The position numbers and the translations under genes are program-made. The notes beneath the pieces were generated by a model. That model was not told the DNA's origin. It searched no databases and worked only from the letters and a program-made list of their open reading frames with translations. From Gluconacetobacter aggeris (GTDB taxonomy: Bacteria; Pseudomonadota; Alphaproteobacteria; Acetobacterales; Acetobacteraceae): DNA of 64,000 nucleotides. Positions 22,786-32,313 of this stretch are shown here, in pieces (within the stretch, counting starts at the first letter, position 1; each line of letters starts with the position of its first letter). The stretch is from NCBI RefSeq assembly GCF_014174395.1, contig NZ_JABEQD010000002.1:248001-312000 (forward strand), written 5' to 3'.

Positions 22786-25700
22786 TCAGCCGCGCCCGGC
22801 ATTGACCACGCGCTCCACCAGCCAGTCCCGCAGATCCCGGGCCACTTCCTCCGACACGGGACCCGCCGCCAGGATGCGGTACCATCCCGCGGCATCGCCA
22901 TCATTCCGGCCGCGCTCTTCCAGCCATCGCGTCAGCGGCCCATCCTCGAAACGAAACCCGCCCTGCGGCGGGTTGCCGCGCGTGGCCGTCCACAGACAGG
23001 CCAGCGCGCCCAGATCGCTATGGATGCCACTTTCCTGCTCCCGCGCCTGACCCGAACAGGTGCGGTACCAGTCCAGGAAGTCATCGGGAGGCATCGGCCG
23101 GGCAATGCCGAATCCCTGCCCGTAGCGGCAGCCCAGATGACGCATGGTCTCGATCATGTCGGCATCTTCCAGCCCCTCCACGACCACCTGGCTGTGCATG
23201 TCGTTGCCCATTTCCTGCAACGAGCGAATAACGCTGAAAATCTGCAAGGGCACGTCGCGAATGTGATGTAACAGGCCCCGGTCGACCTTGATGCAGTCGA
23301 ACGCCGTCGCAGACAGCCGCATCAGGTTGCTATGCCCCGACCCGAGATCGTCGATGGCCACCAGCACACCCATCGAACGGAAATTCTGCAGGACCGCCCC
23401 CTGCCTGCCCGGATCGAGGTCCTGCGTTTCCAGGACTTCCAGCGTCAACCGGCCGGGGGCAATGTCGTGGCATTTCAGCATGTCGTCGACCACGCGCAGG
23501 ATATTGGCGTTCGACAGGCAGGATGGCGGCAGATTGATCGACATCCCGGTGGAAAGACCCTTCCCGTCCCACGATTGCAGCCATTCCAGGCTCTGCTCAA
23601 GCCCCATCTGGAACAGCCGGTCGAGTTCGTCATGCCCCAGCAGCGTCAGGAAGGTCGCGGGCGAAAGGATCGCGCCGTCGGCATCCTTCAGCCTGGCCAG
23701 CGCCTCGACCTTCAGCACCTGGCCCGTGTACAAATCGACGATGGGCTGCATGAACATGCGCAACCCCCCGGAGAACAGCCGCTCGCGCAGGCGGGACGAA
23801 CGCTCGTCGGACATGCCCTGCCCGTTCTGCCACAGCGTTTCCCATGTCCTCTGCAATCCGCCGGCAAATTCCCGCATGCTGGTGGATTCGAACTGGTTGG
23901 GACAGGCCCCAAACAGGGTCAGCACCAGCGCCGTGGTCCCGTCCCGACGCCGGATCGGCACGCTCAGGGACGAATGGATTCGCAAATCCGCCATCAGCGC
24001 ATGCCAGGGCGCCATGCCCCCATTCAGTTCGATGGAGGGGCAGGTCTGCCGTTTGCCCGTGCGCCAGGCCTGGGCACCGACAAAGCCGCCATGGGGCGAT
24101 CCGGCGGCAATCACGGGCCGCACCTCGCCGCGCAGCAGCGCCTCGTCCAGCGCCGCGGCGCACGGCCCCGCCACCGATTGCGCGACCAGCTCCCCTTGCT
24201 TGTTGGGACGGACCAGAAAAGCGGCCTGGATACCGGGCAATTTCCCCAGGCCGGCCAGCGCCTCGGCACTGACCAGGCCCCACGCGCCGCTGGACATGCC
24301 GTCGGATACGGAAGCGGCATAAGCCTTGTGTACGCCCTGCCCGATCAGGCGCCGCATCCTGCGATCGTCCCGATAGCGGGCCTCGATGATCTGCTGCACC
24401 CGATAGCGGTCGTCGCTGCCGATGCCGTGGGCCGCCATGTCCGCCAGCAGCAGGCGCAGATAGCCGCTCTGCTCCGCGACGAAGATGGCCTGCTCGACGC
24501 CGAACAGCGCATACATGACGCCCAACGTGCGCGCGGTCACAAGCACGTCCTCCCGGGTGGTCGCAGGGGCGGCCAGAAACTCCAGATGCCTCGCCTCGCG
24601 CTCATTCAGGCGGTCACGCTGTTCCGGCGTCAGATGGGCCAGCACGACCGCACCGCCGCTTTTCTGCCAGATCGCCGGGATCGCACCCTTGCGAACCCTC
24701 TCCCCGATCCGCGCGGTGGCCCCAACCGCGGGCGCCATGAACTCCGCGGCCGCCACCCCATAAGGAGAAATGGGGAACAGATCCGCGCCGTCATCGTCCA
24801 GATCCTGCGCTTCCTCGACGGCGGCTGCGAAATGCCAGTTGCCCCCGCGCTTACCGTTGCCCTGCTTGGCCTGGTACATCGCATTGTCGGCCTGACGCAG
24901 CAATGACTCCGGCTTGTCGCCATCCTGCGGAAAAAGCGCCACCCCCATGGCAAGGCCCACCCTGGCGGTGTTCCCGTCATCCAGGACGAACGGCTCCGCC
25001 ACGACCGAGGACAGGCTGTCCAGCGCCGCCTCGACCTGCTCGTTCGCCATGTCCGTATCGAGGTTTTCCAGAACGACCACGAACTCGTCGCCCCCCAGCC
25101 GGGCAACATAGCCATTCTCGCGCAGCGCCTCCCACAACCGCCGGCTCAGTTCGGTCAGCACCTTGTCGCCGGCGGCATGGCCGTATGTGTCGTTGACGGA
25201 TTTGAACCCGTCCAGATCCATCAGCCCGACCGCCATGGACGTGCCGCGCTCGCGGGCCCGTTCCTGCGCCTTGGGCAGATACTCATCCAGCGCCAGCCGG
25301 TTGGGCAGCGCGGTCAGCGCGTCGCGCCGGGCACGCCGTGCCTCCTCCTGCCGCAATTTTTCCATAGTGCTGCTGGCATCCAGCCGGTCCAGGTTCTGGC
25401 CCAGCAAGTCCGCCACCCGCCGGCACAGCGTAATACTCTTCTCGTCGAAACCGTCGGCCCGCTGCGTCGTGAAGGCCAGCACGGCCCAGATCTGCCCGCC
25501 CCGCATCACCGGCACCGACAGCACGCCACGCCACCCCCGCTCCATCAACTGCCAATAGCCGGGGATTCCGGCAAGGTCGGTCGCCGGATCGTTCGTAAAG
25601 ACCAGTTCCCCCTTCCGCCAGGCCCGCACGGTCATCGGCACGGCGGCGGCATTGGTGTCGACCCGCCAGTTCAACCCGGCGACCTGGTCCGCGCCCTTGC

Positions 25701-26856
25701 CCGCCTGGGCCCGCACACACATCCGGCCCGACGGATCGGGCTGCATCAGCCAGACGGCGCTGAACACTGTATTGTCGACCAGCGCCTCGCACACCGCACG
25801 ACATTTTTCCGCCTCGTCCTCGGCGGCGAGCATGGCGGACACGGCATTGATCAGCGCGCGATACAGGCGCTGCGCCTCCTCACGCTCGGTCACGTCCTCG
25901 ATGGTCCACACCGAATCCTTACCCGGCGAATCATCCAGCATCACGGCCGACAGATCAGCGATCACATCATGCCCGTCCGGCCGGGCCAGATGCACGCCGG
26001 ACAGCTTGGCCCGCCCGCCGGCGCGCAGTTGCGCCTGCGCCTGCGCCAGTTGCACACCATGGTCCCTGCCGGCCAGGAGCGTATCCGCCGGGACATTGTG
26101 CAGATCGCTCGGCGCGCAGCCCGCAAGGGTGGCCGCAAAGGCGTTCGCGCGCTGGATACGCATGTCGCGCACCAGCACGATCCCCACCTGCGACCGGTCG
26201 AGCAGCGCCACCTTCGACCGCCGGTCGTCATACATCCTCAACCCGCGCGAAACGCTGGCCGCCGCGTCCAGCAGGATGGTCCTGATCGCGGGGTCGAACG
26301 CGTCCTCCCGCCTGTCATACACGCCGAACACAGCCCAGATCCTGCCGGCGCGCCACAGCGGCATCACCGCGCAGGAGCGCACGCCCAGCGCATGCATGCC
26401 CGCCTGCCAGGGCAGCAGATCGTCCTCACGCGCGATATCGGCACAAAAGACCGGCTGCCCATCCTGCCAGACGCGCCCGGCAGGGCCGTGCCGCGCCGGC
26501 CTGTCCGGCGCGGCCGAAAAGGCGGGATCGTGCAGTTGCGCAACCGGCCCGCTGCACGCCAGCAACTGGAAATCCCCGGCCTCGTCCGGCCGGGCGACAA
26601 AGGCGGCGCGCAGGCGCGCGTTTCGGGTCGCGGCCTCGCACACCGCGTCCAGCAGCGCACTTTCGCCCAGGGCGGGATCGAGCGCCATGCCGACGCGCGC
26701 CAGAAACACGTTGAATCGATTCAGCCGGTGCAACCGCCGGAACCGCTTGCGCACAAGCTGGCGCTGCCCGCCTTCGCGCCCCCCGCCGTCCATCGCGGCC
26801 TCCGCCAGCGAGGTGAGGCGTCGGGAGGCAGGCAACAGAGAGCGCGGCAAACGCAT
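22786..26856 (-). CDS. Multi-sensor GGDEF/EAL cyclic-di-GMP protein (GAF-PAS-GAF-GGDEF-globin-like-GAF-EAL)
   Basis: This 1356-residue soluble protein has a GAF-like domain (~45-205), a PAS-like domain (~215-330) and a second GAF (~335-490). A GGDEF domain follows with an intact RLGGDEFVVVLE (near 585), but without an RxxD inhibitory site five residues upstream. A helical region (~700-860, HLEFLAAPATTREDVLVTARTLGV) resembles globin-coupled sensors. A third GAF (~865-1030) precedes an EAL domain with KVEALARL, DDLGSGHSNL, IKVDRGL, VVEGLE and GQGFGIARPM, so the phosphodiesterase looks intact. It could make and break c-di-GMP, the signal that activates cellulose synthase in this group. No transmembrane segment is seen. 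The globin call is the least certain. Confidence 0.88.
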   Translation of the reverse strand: MRLPRSLLPASRRLTSLAEAAMDGGGREGGQRQLVRKRFRRLHRLNRFNVFLARVGMALDPALGESALLDAVCEAATRNARLRAAFVARPDEAGDFQLLACSGPVAQLHDPAFSAAPDRPARHGPAGRVWQDGQPVFCADIAREDDLLPWQAGMHALGVRSCAVMPLWRAGRIWAVFGVYDRREDAFDPAIRTILLDAAASVSRGLRMYDDRRSKVALLDRSQVGIVLVRDMRIQRANAFAATLAGCAPSDLHNVPADTLLAGRDHGVQLAQAQAQLRAGGRAKLSGVHLARPDGHDVIADLSAVMLDDSPGKDSVWTIEDVTEREEAQRLYRALINAVSAMLAAEDEAEKCRAVCEALVDNTVFSAVWLMQPDPSGRMCVRAQAGKGADQVAGLNWRVDTNAAAVPMTVRAWRKGELVFTNDPATDLAGIPGYWQLMERGWRGVLSVPVMRGGQIWAVLAFTTQRADGFDEKSITLCRRVADLLGQNLDRLDASSTMEKLRQEEARRARRDALTALPNRLALDEYLPKAQERARERGTSMAVGLMDLDGFKSVNDTYGHAAGDKVLTELSRRLWEALRENGYVARLGGDEFVVVLENLDTDMANEQVEAALDSLSSVVAEPFVLDDGNTARVGLAMGVALFPQDGDKPESLLRQADNAMYQAKQGNGKRGGNWHFAAAVEEAQDLDDDGADLFPISPYGVAAAEFMAPAVGATARIGERVRKGAIPAIWQKSGGAVVLAHLTPEQRDRLNEREARHLEFLAAPATTREDVLVTARTLGVMYALFGVEQAIFVAEQSGYLRLLLADMAAHGIGSDDRYRVQQIIEARYRDDRRMRRLIGQGVHKAYAASVSDGMSSGAWGLVSAEALAGLGKLPGIQAAFLVRPNKQGELVAQSVAGPCAAALDEALLRGEVRPVIAAGSPHGGFVGAQAWRTGKRQTCPSIELNGGMAPWHALMADLRIHSSLSVPIRRRDGTTALVLTLFGACPNQFESTSMREFAGGLQRTWETLWQNGQGMSDERSSRLRERLFSGGLRMFMQPIVDLYTGQVLKVEALARLKDADGAILSPATFLTLLGHDELDRLFQMGLEQSLEWLQSWDGKGLSTGMSINLPPSCLSNANILRVVDDMLKCHDIAPGRLTLEVLETQDLDPGRQGAVLQNFRSMGVLVAIDDLGSGHSNLMRLSATAFDCIKVDRGLLHHIRDVPLQIFSVIRSLQEMGNDMHSQVVVEGLEDADMIETMRHLGCRYGQGFGIARPMPPDDFLDWYRTCSGQAREQESGIHSDLGALACLWTATRGNPPQGGFRFEDGPLTRWLEERGRNDGDAAGWYRILAAGPVSEEVARDLRDWLVERVVNAGRG

Positions 26857-27098
26857 CAGATACCCCCAGCCACCGGATTAGAGAGAAACGTCTACTATAG
26901 CATTGGCTAAAAAATAAGCCCTGCACTAGGGTTATATTTGTAATTTTATCGAGTAAAAGAATTATTTCTCATAAATATAAATTATTCTCAATTTTCCATA
27001 AAAATAATAAGAACATAATTTATTTTTAAAATAAACTCCCCCATTCCGTCAGGAATAAATTAAATAGAATTCATTTTATCCAGAAAATCCAAAAATCA
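26857..27098. promoter_or_regulatory. Very AT-rich divergence-free upstream region of the GGDEF/EAL gene
   Basis: About 240 bp between the GGDEF/EAL gene start and the 3' end of the MFS gene is strikingly A+T-rich compared with the roughly two-thirds GC of its neighbours. It contains many TATAAT-like hexamers (for example around 26892 and 26975), so a single promoter cannot be named. It is a candidate for binding by a nucleoid protein. Confidence 0.45.
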
Positions 27099-28472
27099 TT
27101 ACTGATGCCGCGTACGCAGCAGCCTGCTGGAACTGATCAGCGCCGCCGCATAGGCACAGGCGGCCGCCAGTTCCAGGCAGCGCAGGGTCGGGTCATGGCG
27201 GACGAAGCCGAAGGTCAGGGCGACGAACATCGCCCCCATCGTCTGGCCCCACAGCCGCGCGACCGAGACCATGCCGCTGGCGCTGCCCGAGCGCCCGTGC
27301 GGCGCCGCTACCATCATCGCGCGATTGTTCGGCGGCTGGAAAATGCCGAACCCCATCCCCGCGATGGCGATGCGCCAGGCAATGTCCAGGTTTCCCGCAT
27401 CGGGCGGCAGCAGGCACAGCAGCACGAATCCCGTCCCCGTCACGCACAGCCCGACCGAGGACAGGATACCCGCCGGCACCCGGTCCGCCAGCCGCCCCAC
27501 CAGCGGCGAGATCGCGACGATGCCCACCGGCCACGGCGTGATCAGCAGCCCGGTCGCCACCGCCGAGCGATGCAGCACCGTCTCCAGCGTGAAGGGCATG
27601 GAGATGATGAAGAAATTCGACGCCACGAACGCCATGAACCCGACGCTGAACGCGATCAGGAAATCCGGCACCGCCAGCAGGTCGATCGGCAGCATCGGGT
27701 CCGACCGCCCGGTCTGCCGCCGCGCGAGCTGAAAGAACGCCGCTCCGCCGATCAGCAGCAGCCACACCGCCACCACCGGCCCGCTGCGATGCACCAGACT
27801 GTCCAGCCCGACCACCAGGCAGCCGATGGCCACCACGTTCAGGGCCGCGCTGGCCAGGTCGAAGGAGGACGCGCTACGCGGCGTCGCCGGCAGATAGACC
27901 AGCGCCGCCACCATCGCCGCCCCGCCCAGCGGCAGGTTGATCAGGAAGATCCACGGCCAGTCCGCCACCGACAGCACGGCCGCGGCGATGGTCGGCCCCA
28001 GCGCCACGCCCGTCGCCACCACCACGCCGTTCAGCGCGATGCCCTTGCCGATTTCACCATGCGGGTAGATGAAGCGGACCAGCGCGATGTTCACGCTCAT
28101 GATGCAGGCGCCGCCAATGCCCTGCAGCGCGCGGGCCAGCGCCAGTTCCAGCAGGGTATGCGACATCGCGCACAGCACCGAGGCCACGACGAAGGTCGCC
28201 AGCCCGATCCGGCACAGGCGGGCAAATCCCAGTCGCGACCCCAGCGAGGCCAGCGGCAGCAGCGTCGCCAGACAGGCCATCTGATAGGCGTTGATCACCC
28301 AGATCGACGAGGACGGGCTGGCATGGATGTCCTGCGCGATGGTCGGCAGCGCGACATTGGCGATGGCATAATCCAGCACCGACAGCAGGACCGACAGCGC
28401 CACGGCAAACATCGCCAGCGCCCTGGGCAGCCCGTAAAGCCCGTCGCCCTCGCGCAGGACCGTCCCGGTCAC
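27099..28472 (-). CDS. MFS drug/metabolite exporter, DHA2 (EmrB/QacA) type
   Basis: This 457-residue transporter has about 14 hydrophobic segments. It has the DHA2 motif C-like SVNIALVRFIYPHGEIGKGIALNGVVVATGVALGPTIA and the LDYAIANVALPTIAQDI start, which includes the D-x-x-I-x-N-V-A-L-P motif of the family. It probably exports a toxic or end-product compound by proton antiport; the substrate is unknown. GTG start at 28472. It is last in a three-gene minus-strand group with a hydrolase and a sugar symporter. Confidence 0.88.
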   Translation of the reverse strand: MTGTVLREGDGLYGLPRALAMFAVALSVLLSVLDYAIANVALPTIAQDIHASPSSSIWVINAYQMACLATLLPLASLGSRLGFARLCRIGLATFVVASVLCAMSHTLLELALARALQGIGGACIMSVNIALVRFIYPHGEIGKGIALNGVVVATGVALGPTIAAAVLSVADWPWIFLINLPLGGAAMVAALVYLPATPRSASSFDLASAALNVVAIGCLVVGLDSLVHRSGPVVAVWLLLIGGAAFFQLARRQTGRSDPMLPIDLLAVPDFLIAFSVGFMAFVASNFFIISMPFTLETVLHRSAVATGLLITPWPVGIVAISPLVGRLADRVPAGILSSVGLCVTGTGFVLLCLLPPDAGNLDIAWRIAIAGMGFGIFQPPNNRAMMVAAPHGRSGSASGMVSVARLWGQTMGAMFVALTFGFVRHDPTLRCLELAAACAYAAALISSSRLLRTRHQ

Positions 28473-28478
28473 GGCCGG

Positions 28479-29225
28479 TCAGCCCGCGCGCAGGGCACGG
28501 GCAAACAGCGCCTGGACCCACCCCATGGCCTGCAGGAACAGCGCCGGGTCGAACCGATGCCCCTCATCGCGGAGGAAGGCATGCTGGCCGTTGACCTCAT
28601 ACCATTCATGGCGCACCCCGGCCCCCTCCAGCGCCTCGCGGATCGTCTGGCGCCCGGCAAAGGGCACATGCGGGTCCTGCCGCCCCCAGACCATCATCGC
28701 CTCGCCGGAAATCTCGTCCAGCCGGCGCAGCGTATCGTCCGCCCGCCCCGCGCCCAGCGACGCGGAATGGATGTCGGTGGCATAGAAGCACGCCGCCGCC
28801 TGCACGGCAGGGTTCATCGCCGCCCGCAACGCCAGATGCCCGCCCAGGCACACGCCCAGGGTGCCGATCCGCCCGGTGCAGGCCGGATGCGCCGCCAGCC
28901 ACGCCACGGCCGCGCGCGCATCCTCGTCATAGGCCGCCAGGGGCTTGGCATATTTCAGTTCGTTGCCCCGGTCGGTGCCCGGCGCGTCATAGGCCAGCAC
29001 GCAGCCGGCGGGCTCGTATTCGTGATAGACTTCCGGCACCGCCACCACATGGCCCATCCCCGCGACCATCGCGGCCAGCCGGCGGATCGGCGCCGTCACC
29101 TGATAGATCTCCGAGAACAGCACCACACCGGGAAAGCGCCCTTCCGCCGCCGGGCGCAGCACATGCAGCCGCATCGGGCCGGTGGCCGTCGCGATATCCC
29201 GGGTTTCGTCGCCGCGCAGTATCAT
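28479..29225 (-). CDS. Dienelactone hydrolase family protein
   Basis: This 248-residue alpha/beta hydrolase has the cysteine nucleophile in GVCLGGH, the aspartate in GRQDPHVPF and the histidine in NGQHAFLRDEG, which is the Cys-Asp-His triad of carboxymethylenebutenolidase-like enzymes. No aromatic degradation genes are nearby, so hydrolysis of a lactone from sugar oxidation is as plausible as dienelactone. The gene lies 9 bp after the sugar symporter and 6 bp before the MFS gene, so the three form an operon. Confidence 0.87.
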   Translation of the reverse strand: MILRGDETRDIATATGPMRLHVLRPAAEGRFPGVVLFSEIYQVTAPIRRLAAMVAGMGHVVAVPEVYHEYEPAGCVLAYDAPGTDRGNELKYAKPLAAYDEDARAAVAWLAAHPACTGRIGTLGVCLGGHLALRAAMNPAVQAAACFYATDIHSASLGAGRADDTLRRLDEISGEAMMVWGRQDPHVPFAGRQTIREALEGAGVRHEWYEVNGQHAFLRDEGHRFDPALFLQAMGWVQALFARALRAG

Positions 29226-29234
29226 CGTCCCGCC

Positions 29235-30662
29235 CTACCGTCCCAGTTCCCGCAGCTTCCGGCCCGCCATCAGCCGCGCCTCGATCTCCTCCAGCGACAC
29301 GCCCCTGGTCTCGGGCACGTAGGCAAGGGTGATCACGATGAACAATCCGTTCATGATGGCAAACAGCCAGAAGGTCCAGCTCTGGCCCAGCGCGGCCATG
29401 ACGGTCAGGAACACGTTGCTGACCAGCCAGTTCGCCGCCCAGTTGGTGAAGGTCGAGCACGCAATGCCGAAATCGCGGCCCCGCAGCGGCTGGATTTCCG
29501 AACACAGCGTCCACACCATCGGCCCCGCGCCGATGGCGAAGCCGGCGACGAACAGCAGCAATGCCGCGACCATGCCGCCCAGGATCGGCGTCGAATCGCC
29601 GCCGACCGCCGCCAGCCCGCCCGCCATCACCATCGCACCCGTCATGATCGCGCAGCTCAGGATCAGCAGCGGCCGCCGCCCCCAGCGGTCGATGAAGGCG
29701 ATGGCAAAACCGGTGGCGGCCATGTTGACCAGCCCGATCAGCGCCGTGGCCCAGGTCGCGGCCGACACGCCGAAATGGGCGGCCTGGAAGATCTTCGGCG
29801 CGTAATACATCAGCACGTTGATGCCGGTGACCTGCTGCATCACCTGCAACGCCACCCCCAGCAGCACCGACCGGCGGAAATTCGGACTGCTGCGGAAGAA
29901 GGCCAGCCCGCTGCCCCCCTCGCGCTTCAGCTCCTGCGCAATGTCGCGGATCTCGGCATCGGCGTCGGCCGGACTGACGCGCAGCAGGCGCATCACCTGG
30001 CTGGCCCGGCCCCGCTCGCCGCGCATCATCAGCCAGCGCGGACTGTCGGGCAGGAACAGGCATGCGGCGCAGAACAGCGCCGCCGGCCCCGCCATCAGCC
30101 CGAGCATCCAGCGCCAGTGCCCGCCATAGGAGAGCAGGCTGTCGGTGACATAGGCCAGGAAGATGCCGAGCGTGACCATCAGCTGGTAGAACGACACCAT
30201 CGCCCCACGCACCGATTCCTGCGACACTTCGGAGATGTAGAGCGGGGCCGCGAACGCCGCGATCCCGACCGCCAGGCCCAGCAGGATCCGCCCGACGATC
30301 AGCACGGCCACCGACGGCGCCAGCGCGCACAGCCCCGCCCCGGCGACGAACAGCAGCGACGCCGCCAGCAGCGCCCGCCGCCGCCCCAGCCGGAACGAGA
30401 TGCGCCCGGCCACCAGCGAGCCCAGGGCCGCAGCGGCCATCATCGACGAGACGATCCATTCCTGCGTCCGGGCGGCGGCATGGAATTCATCGCCGATAAA
30501 GCCCAGCGCCCCGGCGATGACGCCGGTATCCAGCCCGAACATCAGCCCGGCCATCGCGGCCAGAATGCCGACCACGACCGCCCGCGCGGCCGCCTGCGAC
30601 CCGCCATGGGGTCCGGCGGGTCCGGTCGCCTCCTGGCTCGTCTTGGTCTGGTCCGCTGTCAT
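29235..30662 (-). CDS. Sugar:proton symporter, GalP/XylE (MFS sugar porter) family
   Basis: This 475-residue, 12-segment transporter carries the sugar-porter signatures GLMFGLDTGVIAGAL, GRILLGLAVGIAAFAAPLYISE, PDSPRWLM, QQVTGINVLMYYAPKIF and PETRGVSLEEIE. Family members take up hexoses or pentoses; the exact sugar is not readable from sequence. I chose ATG 30662 (MTADQTKT), with GGGGA upstream, over an in-frame GTG at 30692. It heads an operon with the hydrolase and exporter and is divergent from the gluconate permease. Confidence 0.9.
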   Translation of the reverse strand: MTADQTKTSQEATGPAGPHGGSQAAARAVVVGILAAMAGLMFGLDTGVIAGALGFIGDEFHAAARTQEWIVSSMMAAAALGSLVAGRISFRLGRRRALLAASLLFVAGAGLCALAPSVAVLIVGRILLGLAVGIAAFAAPLYISEVSQESVRGAMVSFYQLMVTLGIFLAYVTDSLLSYGGHWRWMLGLMAGPAALFCAACLFLPDSPRWLMMRGERGRASQVMRLLRVSPADADAEIRDIAQELKREGGSGLAFFRSSPNFRRSVLLGVALQVMQQVTGINVLMYYAPKIFQAAHFGVSAATWATALIGLVNMAATGFAIAFIDRWGRRPLLILSCAIMTGAMVMAGGLAAVGGDSTPILGGMVAALLLFVAGFAIGAGPMVWTLCSEIQPLRGRDFGIACSTFTNWAANWLVSNVFLTVMAALGQSWTFWLFAIMNGLFIVITLAYVPETRGVSLEEIEARLMAGRKLRELGR

Positions 30663-30969
30663 GTCATGGATTCCCCATTCCGGATTCAGCACCCTGCGGC
30701 GGGGCGCCCGGGCAGCTTGTCTCCCGCCCCTGTCCTATCCTGCCGCGTTCCATGCAAGTCCGTTCCCGACACCGCGAATCGCGGAAACGGTTCGTTATGG
30801 GACCAAATCCCCCTTTCTGGCCAGAGACCTTGGCGATCGGGCGCGCGAAGAAAAAAACGACCCGATAGCGAACCAACCCGCCTCTCCCGGATATGAGGCC
30901 CCGAGCCATTGACATTCGCGCGCCCATTCCGCGCTGATACACGCTCCCATTCACTGCAGACGCGGTTCA
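30663..30969. promoter_or_regulatory. Divergent promoter region between sugar symporter and gluconate permease
   Basis: About 300 bp without a credible gene. It contains a perfect palindrome CCGCGA-A-TCGCGG (30772-30784), directly followed by a LacI/GalR-operator-like AAACGGTT, and GGGA/TCCC arms near 30800. These are plausible operator sites for co-control of the two transport genes. No regulator gene is adjacent and no promoter hexamers stand out. Confidence 0.4.
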
Positions 30970-32313
30970 ATGTCCCCAATCCTGGCGATTTCCCTGGCAA
31001 CCGCGGCGATTGGCGCCGTCGTGCTCCTCATCGGGCGCTACAAGCTCAATCCCTTCATTGTCCTGGTCTGCGTCTCCCTTCTGCTGGCCATCTGCGCCGG
31101 CATGCCGCCCGAAAAGGCCGTCGCCTCGTTCGAGGAAGGCGCGGGCCATGTGCTGGGCCATATCGCGACCGTGATCGCGCTGGGCACGATGCTGGGCAAG
31201 ATGCTGGCCGAATCGGGCGGCGCGGACCAGATCGCCCTCACGATCACCCGCATCGCGGGGAAGAAACGCATCAGTTGGGCCATGATGGTCATCGGCCTGC
31301 TGATCGGCCTGCCGGTATTCTTCGAGGTCGGGTTCGTGCTGCTGATCCCGCTGGCCTTCACGCTCGCGCGGCGCACCTCCACGCCCCTGCTGCTGCTGGC
31401 GCTGCCGATGGGGGCGGCGCTCTCCGTCACCCATGCGATGATCCCCCCGCATCCGGCCACCCTGCTGGCCCTGTCGGCGTACCATGCCGATACGGGCCGC
31501 ACGATCTTCTGGGGCGTGATCATCGGCACCCCCATCGCCGCCCTCGCCGGCCCGGTCTATGCCCGCTTCATCACGCCGCATATCCACACGGAAGGAGAGG
31601 CCGCGCTGGCCGAACAGTTCGCCGGCAAGGACACGCCGACCGACATGCCGCCCTTCCTCACCACGGTGCTGACCATCCTCGCACCCGTGCTGCTGATGCT
31701 GGTGGGCTCGGCCGCCGACCTGCTCACCCGCCCCGGCGGCCTGCCGAACACGATCCTGCATTTCATGGGCAATACCGACATCGCCCTGCTGCTGGCGACC
31801 GTGCTGTCCTTCTACGTCCTCGGCCTGGCACGCGGCTTCTCGCGTGAGACGATCCTGCGCTTCACCACCGAATGCCTGGGCCCGACGGCCCTGATCATGC
31901 TGCTGGTCGGCGCCGGCGGCGGCTTCGGGCGCGAACTGATCGACAGCGGCGTGTCCAGGACCATCACCGATGTCGCGGTGGGGGCGCATGTGCCGCTGCT
32001 GGTGCTGGCCTGGCTGCTGGCGGTGGTGGTCCGCGTCGCCGCCGGCTCGGCCACCGTGGCCATGAGCACCGCCTCGGGCATCGTGGGCCCGATCCTGCTG
32101 CACAGCCACGGCACGTCGCCCGAACTGATGGTGCTGGCCACCGGCGCCGGCTCGGTGGCGCTGGGCCCGATGAACGATGCGGGCTTCTGGCAGATCAAGG
32201 AATATCTGGGCCTCACCGTCGGCCAGGCGATCAAGACCTGGTCGGTCATCGAAACCCTGATCGCCGTCCTGGGCCTGGCCTTCTGCCTGCTGGCTTCAGT
32301 CTTTATCCACTAG
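30970..32313 (+). CDS. GntP-family gluconate:H+ symporter
   Basis: This 447-residue, ~12-segment permease has GntP signatures: GRYKLNPFIVL near the N-terminus, GIGAVIALGTMLG-like IATVIALGTMLGKMLAESGGAD, GLPVFFEVGFVLLIPLAF, and AAGSATVAMSTASGIV plus GPMNDAGFW in the C-terminal half. It imports gluconate or a related aldonate, the product of the glucose dehydrogenase encoded at 52392. The stop lies inside the end of the convergent der gene (11 bp overlap). Confidence 0.93.
   Translation: MSPILAISLATAAIGAVVLLIGRYKLNPFIVLVCVSLLLAICAGMPPEKAVASFEEGAGHVLGHIATVIALGTMLGKMLAESGGADQIALTITRIAGKKRISWAMMVIGLLIGLPVFFEVGFVLLIPLAFTLARRTSTPLLLLALPMGAALSVTHAMIPPHPATLLALSAYHADTGRTIFWGVIIGTPIAALAGPVYARFITPHIHTEGEAALAEQFAGKDTPTDMPPFLTTVLTILAPVLLMLVGSAADLLTRPGGLPNTILHFMGNTDIALLLATVLSFYVLGLARGFSRETILRFTTECLGPTALIMLLVGAGGGFGRELIDSGVSRTITDVAVGAHVPLLVLAWLLAVVVRVAAGSATVAMSTASGIVGPILLHSHGTSPELMVLATGAGSVALGPMNDAGFWQIKEYLGLTVGQAIKTWSVIETLIAVLGLAFCLLASVFIH

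Noticed and set aside
27105-30896. A 1263-codon open frame on the plus strand
   Set aside because: It is antisense to three well-recognised genes (MFS exporter, hydrolase, sugar symporter), is full of Arg/Gln/His/Pro and shows no domain. Long shadows like this are normal in GC-rich DNA.
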